64,000 nucleotides of DNA from Cliona cf. orientalis (Eukaryota > Porifera > Demospongiae > Clionaida > Clionaidae). The stretch is taken from assembly GCA_963930775.1 (NCBI GenBank), contig OZ005698.1, positions 1,488,001 to 1,552,000 on the forward strand, written 5' to 3'. Position numbers and translations under genes: made by a program. The notes below the pieces were generated by a model. That model was not told where the DNA came from. It saw only the letters and a program-made list of their open reading frames with translations, and made no database searches. Of the stretch, positions 45,879-58,200 are shown piece after piece (position 1 is the stretch's first letter; each line of letters begins with the position of its first letter).

Positions 45879-48800
45879 TCACAAAAGTGGCTCATTGGGA
45901 TCCAAATCAATCACTGAGAATGTTACTTTGTTACTGAGCTCTGTTGTTTCTGTTGAATGCTGTTCATTTTTCTTATTAGATAATTTGAAACTGATGCTTT
46001 CCTTGGCAGTGTTTATAAAAATTTGCACCTTTTTCATCTTGGTTATTTTCTGTGCCAAATGGTAGACAATGATGGCTATAAATAGCACAAATGCAATTCC
46101 AGTGGATGTGTATGTAATAGACACAGAAGCAGCTGTGGAATTGATATGGTAGAGAGTTGCTGCTGGCAAAATCACTGAATTCAATAAGAAAGCAGTTTCA
46201 AGGAAATTGATCCACAAAACTTTGTAGACACCTCCAACAAGGGAAGTGTATGCTAGAAGGCACGTCACTACTACAACAGTAGATAGCAGGTTTATGGCGG
46301 GATCACCAAGTGTGTTGATTGAAAAGATCAGGTAGAGGAAGACCCTTACTAAAAGAAGCAATCCAGTCCAGTAGCGATGCTTGATCTTGTACGGTCCAGT
46401 GTAGGCATCAAAGAGAGGCTGTAGCTTCACGACCCAGAAGAGAAGCTTGTAGTGAGAGATCTTTTGCAGCCACTGAATGCAGAGGAGGGACACTGTGTAT
46501 GGAATGGAGACAAGAACAAGCAGAAGTAGAGCAGCTACGAATAGTCCGGCATGCCTTCCTTGTAGGTAGTCCACATTACCATCATAGAGCCACACCCACC
46601 TTATGTGTCCATCGGGGTAGACTAGCTTTGTTGACGAGAAGACTGTGATGATGATTCGGAGAAGCTTAGCATAAGAGAGAAGGAAGAGGGTGGCCAGCAC
46701 ATGAATAGCATTGTTGCCAAAGAGTCTGGAGACTCTGGTTGAATAGTGGCTAGCTACAATGATGGCTGTGACTATGATCCAAATGTATAGCGGAAAGAGA
46801 AATTGGAACCAAGTTTTGGAATAGGCATCTAGTCCATCGTAGAAGCAAATCTCAATTCCCAAATCCATATTTAGCCACGCTATAAAGATACTAAGGAAAG
46901 AGTTAGATGCTTGATGGGGGAAGTAGACAGCATGATTTGCTCTGAGAATATTGGCGTAGAAGATTAGTCCATTCATCGTTCCAGTTGAGACTGTTAGGTT
47001 GAGTAGCATGAGTCCAACCACAAGGATCACTCCTGCCACTGCGATGAGTGGAACTATGAGAGCTATCCAAGGAGTTGTGCACTGCTTGCATTTTGATGTT
47101 CCCAGCATGTGACTGAAGTTTGATTGGCATGCTCCACAGAGAATGCCAGAGCGATGGAAAGCACACTGTTCATCCGGGTAGAATAGATCAAGAGGTTGAC
47201 CGACTGTATCTGTAGTTATGCAGTAGTCAAAAGGGCAGTGATCGTGTACTATGACCCCTGACTGATCTTGAGGTAGAAGATGAGTGAAGGTAGCATTGAC
47301 CCAAAATGGACTCCGTCTCTTGATTTTCAATGTTTGAATATCACACTTTATTCCAGCTTTCACTAGGGTTGGATTGCACTCACAAGACTTTGTAGAACTG
47401 TTATAGACTAATTCCAGTGTGCAGTTTTTTCTTTTCAGGAATATGTGCACTACAGTTTGTGGTCTGCTGCTACGCTCGTTAGTTAAAATTTGAAGCTTTA
47501 ATAGGGTAAGCTCTTCATTTTCTGAAAAAAAGATGGTATATGTTAAGTTGGTACACTGTCGTCCTACACTTTGTATTTGTTGAGTTTTATGGAGTTTCTC
47601 TTCCATTATGTGTCTACATTCTGCATGGATGTTTGCCGGTACTGTACCATTCCAGTGTCCCACTGCCACCACCTCAATATTGAATGTTTGACCTGGTAGT
47701 ATATTGGTATGTGTAATATATATTCTTCTATTTCCATAACATTTCGGCTCAGAATTTAGGCATCTGCATATTCGAAAAGGAGTTGTAGCTCTGAGATCCC
47801 GTGTTATTCTCAAATAAGGCCAAAGAATTAGCAAGAAACTTAATGTTGGAATTGGTGCTAATGAATGGTGATTCACCATCATTTACACGGTTGTGTCTAA
47901 ATATTAAATTACTGTTCTTGTTGACTGTAACATTTGTTTGTTCTTGTATCATAAATTCTCCTTTGTTTCTTAAAAATGACAAAGTACCTTCAATAATAAC
48001 TACACTGTTATCATGAAAGAGGATACCATTTAAAGTAGCTAGTATTGTAATATTTCTTAGTGTGATATTTTGACTTTTTAAGAAGATTCTCTTCTGTGAG
48101 CTTTCAAAGCACACATTGGAAAGGAAAATGCGGTTCATAATTGTAACAGTTTTATTTTTGCCATAAAAGGTTATTTTACCGCCAATGAAGTAGGAATTTT
48201 CTATCATAATGACATCTTCTAGTTTAGAGGAAAGTAATTTTCTTGAAACAACTGACTTAAACTTTGAGAGACTCCTTTTGCCGACAGATTTTAAACCTTT
48301 AATCTTTACAGTAGTTTTGAATGAGGTGTATTTTAGATATATATTGACATCGTTTTGAATCAAACTGATATTTATCAATTTCACATGAATGTGATATCTT
48401 GAATGTTGAAATATAAACTGCACTCCAAATGGACGCTCAGTTAATATTGGGATACATGAATCATAACCAACTCTGGTAGGGTTAGCAGAATCAGTGAAAT
48501 TTGAGCTAACAATTGCTATAATTGTGTCACTTAATGCAATATGCTTGTTATCTATTGAAAAGACATAGATGTTCCCATAATTATTATGAGAGATACAAGA
48601 GTGTGTTAATGTAGTTTGACCTTGTGGATTCATGAGAATCAGTCCAATTCCATTTCCATCTGTGATTATAACATTGCTAATATTTGCATTCGTTGAATAA
48701 TTTAAAAATAGTGTGAAGGTGATACTTTGTGTTCCTAAATTACAAGTTTGATACGATCCGCATTCTGTGAAGACTATACCTGTTATAGTCAAGTTAGTGA

Positions 48801-49140
48801 TAAAGTTGAACTCGAATCCAATGTTTCCATTGCACTTGACAGTAGCCCCTGCACTTGAATTAGCAGCTATCAGGGCAAAATTGGTGGCATTGCTGATAGA
48901 GAGAGTCTTGTTGACTGCACTTGTACAAGTGTGAGTGCCTGGCAGCAGTGCTATTGTGGTATTGGATATTTGACCTGACAGTAGATCATGATTGACTAGC
49001 TCTGTCATACGGTAGCAGTTTTCTTCTTCAGGACAGTGGGTGAGTGGCTGATCTTCCGGTAGCACATAGATGACGTTCTCCTGCTGAGCTAATATTGCTT
49101 TAGCTAAGTAAAGCATACATATTGTAGGTAGTGAAAGCAT
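45879..49140 (-). pseudogene. Receptor-like array copy 7: internal out-of-frame deletion
   Basis: The N-terminal frame (49140-47749, 463 residues) is normal to ENNTGSQS, then jumps at 47790/47791 to the sequence that normally follows SIAATTPF. About 130 codons are lost, including all GGAI/FTNN Pmp-like repeats, and the frame is shifted, so it stops 12 residues later. The downstream frame (47882-45879) is open from RATTPFRICRC through the Cys-rich module, all membrane segments and the NEPLL tail. A short CT overlap lies at the junction. Promoter and stop are intact. A frameshifted truncated secreted ectodomain could still be made. Confidence 0.87.
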
Positions 49141-49215
49141 CGTGGTAGGTCTCTAGTGCTATGTGTGCTAGTTTAAGATACTCTTAGACTGCTTATATAG
49201 CGGGGTTTTTTCTCA
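49141..49215 (-). promoter_or_regulatory. Copy 7 core promoter with TATA box
   Basis: TATATAAG on the minus strand at 49192-49199, about 52 nt before the ATG, in the same CTATATAAGCAGTC context as copies 1 and 5. Confidence 0.6.
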
Positions 49216-50768
49216 TTTATTATTGATCATACTACTGTGAACTACCGTACATAGTGATTACGTACTATACGGTTATGCTATGTATAAACTTTTGTGGATT
49301 GCTACTGTATTATGGGTGTAATTATTCTTGGGAAAAAAAAATTATCACCAGACTTGTTAGTCAGTCAACTAAATCCCAAGGTTTCAATTTTCACTGATTA
49401 TTTAATTATTAATGATACCACTTTGAAGTCCTTTATCTTCTATTACTTTTTATACCACAGTAGTGTTTATAGTGCTACGTAATTGTTGTATGCAAGGCAG
49501 CAGGACCTGCGGTGTGTATAATATACTTTGTAATAACAGCAGGCTGGCTGGTAGTAGTGTATGTAGTGCATAACAGTTCTAGTAGCTGTAGGTATATGCC
49601 CAGTGCAGCTCTCCGTTGCATAGGACACCATGGCCCCAGCCATTTCTCGGTAGGATAGAGTGGCATTGCACCACTCTACCACACTATAGCGACATCACTG
49701 GTATATAGTTAGATTTTAGCATAATATTATCGTAAGTGACATCTTGTACAGAGAGAAAATTCCCAAATAATAGTTATGTGTTGGTTTTGCATATTCTATG
49801 AAGCGGCGAAGCCGCGAGTAGAATTGCACAACTAACTATTTTGGTTGCAGTCACTACTGACCAGTTATGATCCTATATCACCTCTAACTATCCCACAATT
49901 TGGGGTTAAAAATTATGTTGCTATGGTACATGTAACTGCTTCCAATTTTTTATGACATATTATTTAACCATGCATGCATGTTGGAAGTGCTCTGGTTTGC
50001 ATGCTCTTTTTCAGCGTAGAAGTCAATGGAAATCAATTTATGCCAGTGTGGACGAATAGTAATTCTGTTGTATCTTAAACAAGATTCATAGTACTAATAG
50101 TATTGCAATTATGCAGAGGTCGATTATTGTCCTCTGTGTTGAGTTATATTACTGTACAATGGGAACTTTGGCAAGGTTTTTTTTAATTCAATGATTTGGC
50201 ATTGTAGTATAGAAAGTATTTTCAAAGGCAATCAGGTACAATTACTCTCAATTTTTGACTAAGCACTGGCCATTAGATGACGGTCTATGCTTGATAAGGG
50301 TGCCTTTGATACACCCTTAAACTATAGTACAAAAAGTATTTTCAACTTATGATAATGATGACAACAAGGCAGTTGATTTTTCCCAAAACTATAGCCATAT
50401 GTATAGGTAGTAAGCTTAAGATAACCATCATGGTTACAGAAAACTATACACACTGTTGATTTATCACACATACATGCATGAACATCGAGTGTACTGTGTG
50501 TGATACTCAGTAGAGTGTAGCTTGTACTACAGTTGTAGTTTAACTACTCTCTGGTTCTGACTAAGCACTGCCCTAATTGGCCATTAGACGATGGCTTGGT
50601 GGTCAGTGCTACACATACATACAAAAAAGATCATGTTTTCAAAGGTAATGGCATTCTAACAGTAATAAACACACTAAATATACTTTGCTGCAGAGGTGAA
50701 ATCAGGCATTTAAAAATTCTATATTTACATATTGACCTGGTACATGTAAATTTAATTTAATGGTTTAG
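49216..50768. other. Intergenic between copies 7 and 8; fold-back empty site
   Basis: 49318-49450 is the empty-site counterpart of the fold-back insertion at 37489. 49500-49700 matches 39430-39620. 50240-50760 has two 3' flank units (GGCCATTAGACGATGG near 50578). A GCGGCGAAGCCGC palindrome is at 49803-49815. No gene. Confidence 0.6.
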
Positions 50769-52349
50769 TCACAAAAGTGGCTCATTGGGATTCAAATCGA
50801 TCACTGAGAATGTTACTTTGTTGCTTAGCTCCGTTGTTTCTATTGAATACTTTTCGTTTTCCTTGCTATTCAATTTGAAGCTGAGGCTTTCCTTGGCAGT
50901 GTTTATTAAAATTTCCACTTTTTTCATCTGGGTTATTTTCTGTACTAAATGGTAGATAACGATGGCTATAAATAGCACAAATGCAATTCCAGTGGATGTG
51001 TATGTAATAGACACAATAGCAGCTGTGGAATTGATTTGGCAGAGAGTCGCTGCTGGCAAAAACACTGAATTCAAGAAGAATGCGTTTCAAGGAAATGGAT
51101 CCACAAAACTTTATGCACACCTCCAACAAGGGAAGTGTATGCTAGAAGGCACCTCACTACTACGACAGTAGATAGCAGGTTTATGGCAGGATCACCAAGT
51201 GTGTTGATTGAAAATATCAGGTAGAGGAAGACCCTTACTAAAAGCAGTAATCCAGTCCAGTAGCGATGCTTGATCTTGTATGGACCAGTGTAGGCATCAA
51301 AGAGAGGCTGTAGCTTCACAACCCAGAAGAGAAGCTTGTAGTGAGAGATCTTTTGCAGCCACTGAATGCAGAGGAGGGACACTGTGTATGGAATGGAGAC
51401 AAGAACCAGCAGAAGTAGAGCAGCTACGAATAGTCCGGTGTGCTTTCCTTGTAGGTAGTCTACATTGCCGTCATAGAGCCACACCCACCTTATGTATCCA
51501 TCAGGGTAGACCAGCTGTGTTGACGAGAAGACAGTAATGAAGATTCGGAGAAGCTTAGCATAAGAGAGAAGGAAGAGGGTAGCCAGCACTTGAATGGCGT
51601 TGTTACCAAAGAGTCTGGAGACTCTAGTTGAATAGTGGCTAGCTACAATGATGGCTGTGACTATGATCCAAATGTATAGTGGAAAGAGAAACTGGAACCA
51701 AGTTTTGGAATAGGCATCTAGTCCATTGTAGAAGCAAGTCTCAATTCCCAAATCCAGATTTAGCCACGCTATAAAGATACTAAGGAAAGAGTTAGATGCT
51801 TGATGGGGGAAATAGACAGCATGATTCGCTCTGAGAATATTGGCATAGAAGATAAGTCCATTCATGGTACCAGTTGAGACCGTTTGCATCTGTTGAATAA
51901 TTTAAAAATAATGTGAAGGTCATACTTCTTGTTATTCTTTTATAGTCACAAGTTTGATATGATCCGCATTCTGTGAAGACTACACCTGTTATAGTCAAGT
52001 TGGTGATAAAGTTGAACTCGAATCCAATGCTTCCATTGCACTTGATAGTAGCCCCTTCACTTGAGTTAGCAGCTATCAGGGCAAAATTAGTGGCATTGCT
52101 GATAGAGAGAGTCTTGTTGACTGTACTTGTACAAGTGTGAGTGCCTGGAAGCAGTGCTATTGTGGTATTGGATGCTTGACCAGACAGTAGGTCATGATTG
52201 ATTAGCTCTGTCAGATGGTAGCAATTTTCTTCTTCTGGACAGGAGGTGAGTGACTGTTCTTCTGGTACCACATAGATGACTCTCTCCTGCTGAACTAATG
52301 TTGCTTTACCTATAATATATAGCATACATATTATTGCTAATGAAAGCAT
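50769..52349 (-). pseudogene. Receptor-like array copy 8: about 2.1-kb internal deletion
   Basis: The signal peptide and first 155 residues (52349 to about 51890, to YSTDAN) are joined at about 51883 directly to VSTGTMNG after membrane segment 1. The deletion removes nearly all of the ectodomain, the Cys-rich module and segment 1. The junction shares TT, and the reading frames do not match. The membrane domain is open from 51889 to 51071 and is then broken by a one-base loss near 51082. The last 101 residues continue in another frame to the normal stop at 50769. Flanks match copy 6. Confidence 0.88.
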
Positions 52350-52450
52350 TATGGTAGGTCCGTAAAGCGTTATGCTTTTTGTGTGGACTAATTTAAAGCA
52401 ATCTGTGATACTCAGGCTTAGAGTGCATATATAGCAGATTTATCTCGTTT
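52350..52450 (-). promoter_or_regulatory. Copy 8 core promoter, TATATATG
   Basis: The minus strand carries TATATATG at 52426-52433, about 77 nt before the ATG, in a context like copy 6. Confidence 0.5.
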
Positions 52451-52692
52451 GTTATTACAGTAGCTGTCAAATAAAGATTTTCGTAGTAGGTAGGAAGCCT
52501 AAGCAGTGTACCAACACTGTAGAATAAGTGTAGCTGCTATACGCACATTTCCTGATTTCACTATCAAAATGTGACATTGTTGGCAGAACAGCCCTATAAT
52601 GTATCCTAGTTTTCGACCCTACCATGCGCAATGGTTACATACTACGGTTATGCTACATACATTTTTTTTAACTGCTACTGTATGTATTGTAC

Positions 52693-52786
52693 ATACGTGT
52701 GTATAGAAGCTGCTATAGGTAGACCCCTTGAAATGAGGTACATGTCGCTTACCCGGAATTCGGCGCTTGCCTGGGACACTACGGTA
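52693..52786. mobile_element. MITE family H, right-end remnant
   Basis: Matches 45010-45093 and keeps the intact terminus GGGACACTACGGTA. The left part is deleted. Confidence 0.7.
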
Positions 52787-53052
52787 TTGACATGTAACCA
52801 TGCTCTTTTTCAGTGCTATAGTAATGAATGGGAATCAGTCTTAGACTACATGGCATTGCATGTCAGTATAGACAAATGTTGCATCATAAGCAGATTCATA
52901 ACGATAGTCATGCAATTAATATGCAGAGGTCGATGTTTGTTCTCTATGTCGAGTTATATTACCATAATAGTGGGAAACTTTGGTAAGATTTTTAATTTGG
53001 TGATTTGGTGTGTAGTACAGCAAGTTTTTTCAAAGATAGTGATGACAACAAT

Positions 53053-53218
53053 TACCGTGTTTATGCTAATAGAATGCAAGCTAATTATAATTTTAAATTT
53101 TGTGCAATTTTCTGGTAAAGGTCATCACGTGCTCCATTAAGATGCACTATGAAAAATCCTAGAATGTGAATTTTCTTGCGCTAATTAAATCATGCGTTCT
53201 ATTAGCATAAACGTGGTA
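53053..53218. mobile_element. MITE family A, copy 3
   Basis: Ends TACCGTGTTTATGC and GCATAAACGTGGTA. It is the best-preserved member, with long imperfect terminal repeats (CTAATAGAATGCA / TGCGTTCTATTAG) and TA borders. Confidence 0.85.
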
Positions 53219-53686
53219 TACTCTCTCTATTATTGACTAAGCATTACCTAATTGGCCATTAGATGATGGTCTCTGCTAAGATAAACATTGAATTATGGCT
53301 TTGATACACCCATGCACTGCAGTACAAAAAGTGCTTTCAAAGGTAATGATGACAACAAGGCAGTTGATTTTTTCCCAAAACCATAGTCACACATAAGTAG
53401 AAAGGTATTAACCTTTATGGTAATAGGAACTGTACACACTATTGAGGAAACCTCACATATACACGAGTTGTATTCTGTGATACTTAGTAGGTTAGCTATA
53501 CCACTAAATACTTTCTGCTTTCTATTGCTGACCAAGCATAGTTACTGTACTAACTAGAGCTCTTTCGAGCACAAAACCCTCGGTGCGCTGCATGGTATTA
53601 GCTACATGCTTCAATAGGTGCATACAGAAAAGCGGATAGCTAAAGGGCTGGGGTCAGGGTGAGACAGGGATGAGGCTATAATGTTA

Positions 53687-54081
53687 CAAGTATAAAAAAT
53701 AATTGAATAAAATTTAAGTATGAAGTAGGGATGGCAATGCCAAAAAGTATACAAACAAGATTTGTAGGGATAAGAAATAATCACAACCACTATACATCCC
53801 TACGCTTGCTTTTCTCGATTATTACAGACCTATTGATGTTGACTTGTTCGAAACATGCTATCCTTGGAGTATTCTTGACTTGCATGTGGAAGAAATTCAT
53901 GTTCTCCCTGTCAGTCAGTTTTCATTATTAATTTTATGATCCCCATGCTACTCAAAAAGCAAGCGTAGGGATGTATAGTGGTTGTGATTATTTCTTATCC
54001 CTACAAATCTTGTTTGTATACTTTTTGGCATTGCCATCCCTACTTCATCCTTAAATTTTATTCAATTATTTTTTATACTTG
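53687..54081. repeat. Hairpin element with two 127-bp arms
   Basis: Left arm 53687-53813 (CAAGTATAAAAAATAATTGA to TACGCTTGCTTTT) and right arm 53955-54081 are inverted and of equal length, with a 141-bp spacer. A single arm is at 18239-18350. Confidence 0.88.
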
Positions 54082-54213
54082 TTTCTGCTCTTTTTTTATT
54101 GTAACTTCAGTAATTATAATATAGAAGATAAGCGGTGAGTTTGCGCGTGCGCAAAAGTAGTAGCCGCGCCCCTCGTTTACTCGATAAAGCATAGATGCCA
54201 AAGAACTTAACAT

Positions 54214-54392
54214 CTGGTTCTGACATGTACAATTGTTTTGATGAATGATCTTGGTTTTGTTAGATGCACAATTTGCTGGAGATTCTGATTTTCACACTTA
54301 GAAATTTCACAAAATTACCTATTTTGAGATATTTGGGTATTTGTAATGTATTACGTATATGGCACATCCGGGCCATCCCTACTTATAGAGTC
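54214..54392 (+). repeat. 179-bp dispersed repeat, paired with 19312-19490
   Basis: Same boundaries and length as the copy at 19312-19490, CTGGTTCTGAC to CTTATAGAGTC. Confidence 0.85.
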
Positions 54393-55279
54393 GGTAATAC
54401 TTGCACAGCAGTGATAATTATTCAAGACAGTTCTACCGCCGCGAACCCTAGCATATTGTATCGAACTCCACACTGTGGTGTCGATGTCAACTCAACTTTC
54501 CTCACTGTAGCCTAACCTCCAATTTTTGGGGACTTAGCTAGCTATATCTTAACTTGAAGGACTATGATGCAAAGCCTTAGTACAAGACTGAAGTAATTTG
54601 AGCAATATTGCATGTCCAATACACTTGGTTTCAAGCACTGTAGTTCCATGCATGCATACAAGCCAGAGAGTCAAAGGGTACCACAAGAATACAGGCAGCT
54701 AAGCCTTAGAATTGAAAAGAAGCCACGATCGTCAAAAGCTCGCTGGTGGACTGAGTGGTGGGATTGATGCAACCGCGCATGCGCTGAGGGTTATACCGTA
54801 TATAGCGCGCAACCTATTTATACGTTAAGTCATGCTATTGCTAGCTCGGGGGCAAAGTCAAGAAGCTTAGAATCGACAAATGATGCCAAAACTGGCGAAC
54901 AAAGCGTTTTCGGAGAAATCCACACAAATCATGAATTGGCAACGCAATAAGGAACCTTGCAACACCGCAAATTGGACTCGCAAACGAGGTATGTACCAGT
55001 TAGCGTGGTAACAGACAGACAGAATGACAGACTGATAAACCAACTACGGCGTAACCCTCGCGCATGCACCGAGGGTTAATAATTGGCCAATAGATGATGG
55101 CTAAATGGCTTGGTGGTCAGTGCTATACATACATACAAAAAGATTATATGTTTTCAAAGGTAATGGCATTTTAATAATAATAAACACACTAAACATACAT
55201 TGCTGCAGAGATATCATGCATTTAAAAATTCTATTTTTGCACACTGTCCTGGTACATGTAATTTATTAAATGTTTTTAG

Positions 55280-58200
55280 TCACAAAAGTGGTTCATTGGG
55301 ATCCAAATCGATCACTGAGAATGTTACTTTGTTGCTGAGCTCTGTCGTTTCTGTTAAATGCTGTTCATTTTCAGGTATCTTACTGGACAACTTGAAACTG
55401 ATGCTTTCCTTGGCAGTGTTTATAAAAATTTGCAACTTTTTCATCTGGGTTATTTTCTGTGCCAAGTGGTAGATAACAATGGCTATAAATAGCACAAATG
55501 CAATTCCAGTGGATGTGTATGTAATAGACACAATAGCAGCTGTGGAATTGATTCGGTAGAGAGTCGCTGCTGGCAGAATCACTGAATTCACGAAGAATGC
55601 AGTTTCAAGGAAATGGATCCACAAAACCTTATGGACACCTCCAACAAGGGAAGTGTATGCTAGAAGGCACGTCACTACTACGACAGTAGATAGCAGGTTA
55701 ATAGCGGGATCACCAAGTGTGTTGATTGAAAATATCATGTAGAGGAAGCCCCTTACTAAAAGCAGTAATCCAGTCCAGTAACGATGCTTGATCTTGTATG
55801 GTCCAGTGTAGGCATCAAAGAGAGGCTGTAGCTTCACGACCCAGAAGAGAAGCTTGTAGTGAGAGATCTTTTGCAGCCACTGAATGCAGAGGAGGGACAC
55901 TGTGTATGGAATGGAGACAAGAACGAGCAGAAGTAAAGCAGCTACGAATAGTCCGGTGTGCTTTCCTTGTAGGTAGTCCACATTGCCGTCATAGAGCCAC
56001 ACCCACCTTAAGTATCCATCAGGGTAGACCAGCTGTGTTGACGAGAAGACTATGATAATGATTCGGAGAAGCTTAGCATAAGAGAGAAGGAAGAGGGTAG
56101 CCAGCACTTGAATAGCATTGTTACCAAAGAGTCTGGAGACTCTACTTGAATAGTGGCTAGCTACAATGATGGCTGTGACTATGATCCAAATGTATAGCGG
56201 AAAGAGAAACTGGAGCCAAGTTTTGGAGTAGGCATCTAGTCCATCGTAGAAGCAAATCTCAATTCCCAAATCCAGATTTAGCCACGCTATAAAGATACTA
56301 AGGAAAGAGGTAGATGCTTGATGGGGGAAATAGACAGCATGATTTGCTCTGAGAATATTGGCGTAGAAAATAAGTCCAGTCATGGTACCGGTTGAGACCG
56401 TTAGGTTGAGTAGCATGAGTCCAACCACAAGGATCACTCCTGCCACTGCGATGAGTGGAACTATGAGAGCTATCCAAGGAGTTGTACACTGCTTGCATTT
56501 GGATGTTCCTAGCATGTGACTGAAGTTCGATTGGCATGCTCCACAGAGAATTCCAGAGCGATGGAAAGCGCACTGTTCATCTGGGTAGAGTAGATCAAGA
56601 GGTTGAGCGGCTATATCTGTAATTGTGCAATAGTCAAAAGGGCAGTGATCGTGTACTATGACCCCTGACTGATCTTGAGGAAGGAGATGTATGAAGGTAG
56701 CATTGACCCAAAATGGATTCTGTCTCTTGATTTTCAAGGTTTGAATATCACACTCTATTCCAGCTTTCACTAGGGTTGGATTGCACTCACAAGACTTTGT
56801 AAAATTGTTATAGACTAATTCCAGTGTGCAGTTGTTTCTTTTCAGGAATATGTTGTAGTACGCACTTCGTGATCTACTGCTACGCTCATTAGTTACAATT
56901 TGAAGCTTTAATGTCTCTTCATTTTCTGAAAAATATATAGTGTACGATAAATTGGTACACCTTCGTCCTACACTTTGTATTTGTTGAGGTTTAGGGAGCT
57001 TCTCTTCCATTCTGTATCTAAACTCTGCATGGATGTTTGCAGGTACTACACCATCCCAATGTCCCACTGCCACCACCTCAAAATTGAATGTTTGCCCTGG
57101 TAGTAAATTGACATGTGTACTATATGTTCTTCTATTTCTGTAACACTTTGGCTTAGAATGTTCGCATCTGCATATTCGAAATGGTGTTGTAGCTGCTATG
57201 GACCAGCCTGTGCTAGCAGTGTTGTTAAATTTAATAATATTATTATTGCCACCACCACCGTATATAGCATCACCAGCCTGAATTGCTGTATTGTTACTAA
57301 AATGAAAGATTGGCTTTTTGTCTGTGTTTCGGGCTTTAGAGAAGAAAGCGTGATGGTGTCCAATTCCTGCATAATCGGAATCTTGTACATAGATTGCTCC
57401 TCCCACTATGCCGGCATGATTATTCGTGAAAGTCAGGTTGGTGACTCCTCCATTGAATATTACGTGTGATTGAGCATAGAATGCGATCGCCCCTCCTCGT
57501 TTACCTCTATTACCGGTAAAAAATAAAGTTGAACCTCCTTTGAAAATTACTTTTGTGTTAATGAAAGTGATTCCTCCACTCTGAGTTCCTGTGTTATTCT
57601 CAAATAAGATCAAAGAATTAGCGAGGAACCTAATGTTGGAGTCAGCGCTAATGAATGGTGACTCACCATCGTTTATGTTGTTGTGTCTAAATATGAAGTT
57701 ACAGTTCTTATGGACTGTAACATTTGTATGTTTCTGTGTCGTAAATTCCTTTCTGTTTCTTAAAAAAGCAAAAGTACCTTCAATGTTAACCACACTGTTG
57801 TCGTGAATGAGGATACCACTTAAAGTACCTTGTATTATGATGTTTTTTAGTGTAATATTTTGACTTTTCACGAGTATTCTCTTCTGTGTGGTTTCAAAGC
57901 GCACATTGGAAAGGAAAATGCAGTTTATTATTGATTTTGACGTCTTACCTTCGCCAAGAAAGCTTATTTTCCCTCCTATGAAATGCGAGTTTTCTATCAC
58001 AGTGAAATTTTCCAGTTTTGAGGAAAACATTTTTCTTGAAATAACTGACTCAAACATTGAAAGACTTGTTTGGCCAACAGATTTCAAATTATTAATCTTT
58101 ACAGTAGTTTTGAAAGAAGTATATTTAAGGTATAGGTTGACATTGTTTTGAATCACATTGATATTTATCAACTTCACATTGATGTGATATCTTGAATGAT

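Larger units (their letters stand above)
53551..55080. mobile_element. About 1.5-kb insertion splitting the 3' flank of copy 9
   Basis: Other copies read GTACTAATTGGC across this point. Here GTACTAA is followed by CTAGAGCTCTTTCGAGC and AACCCTCGGTGC, and the flank resumes after GCACCGAGGGTTAAT at 55080. The two borders therefore carry an inverted AACCCTCGGTGC. Inside lie a 395-bp hairpin (53687-54081) and the 179-bp repeat (54214-54392), so it is composite. No transposase frame is seen. Confidence 0.65.

Noticed and set aside
51880..51890. Junctions in copies 7 and 8 as introns or programmed frameshifts
   Set aside because: Intact copies have continuous coding sequence there, and the missing segments are absent from the DNA; short shared bases at the joins fit deletions.
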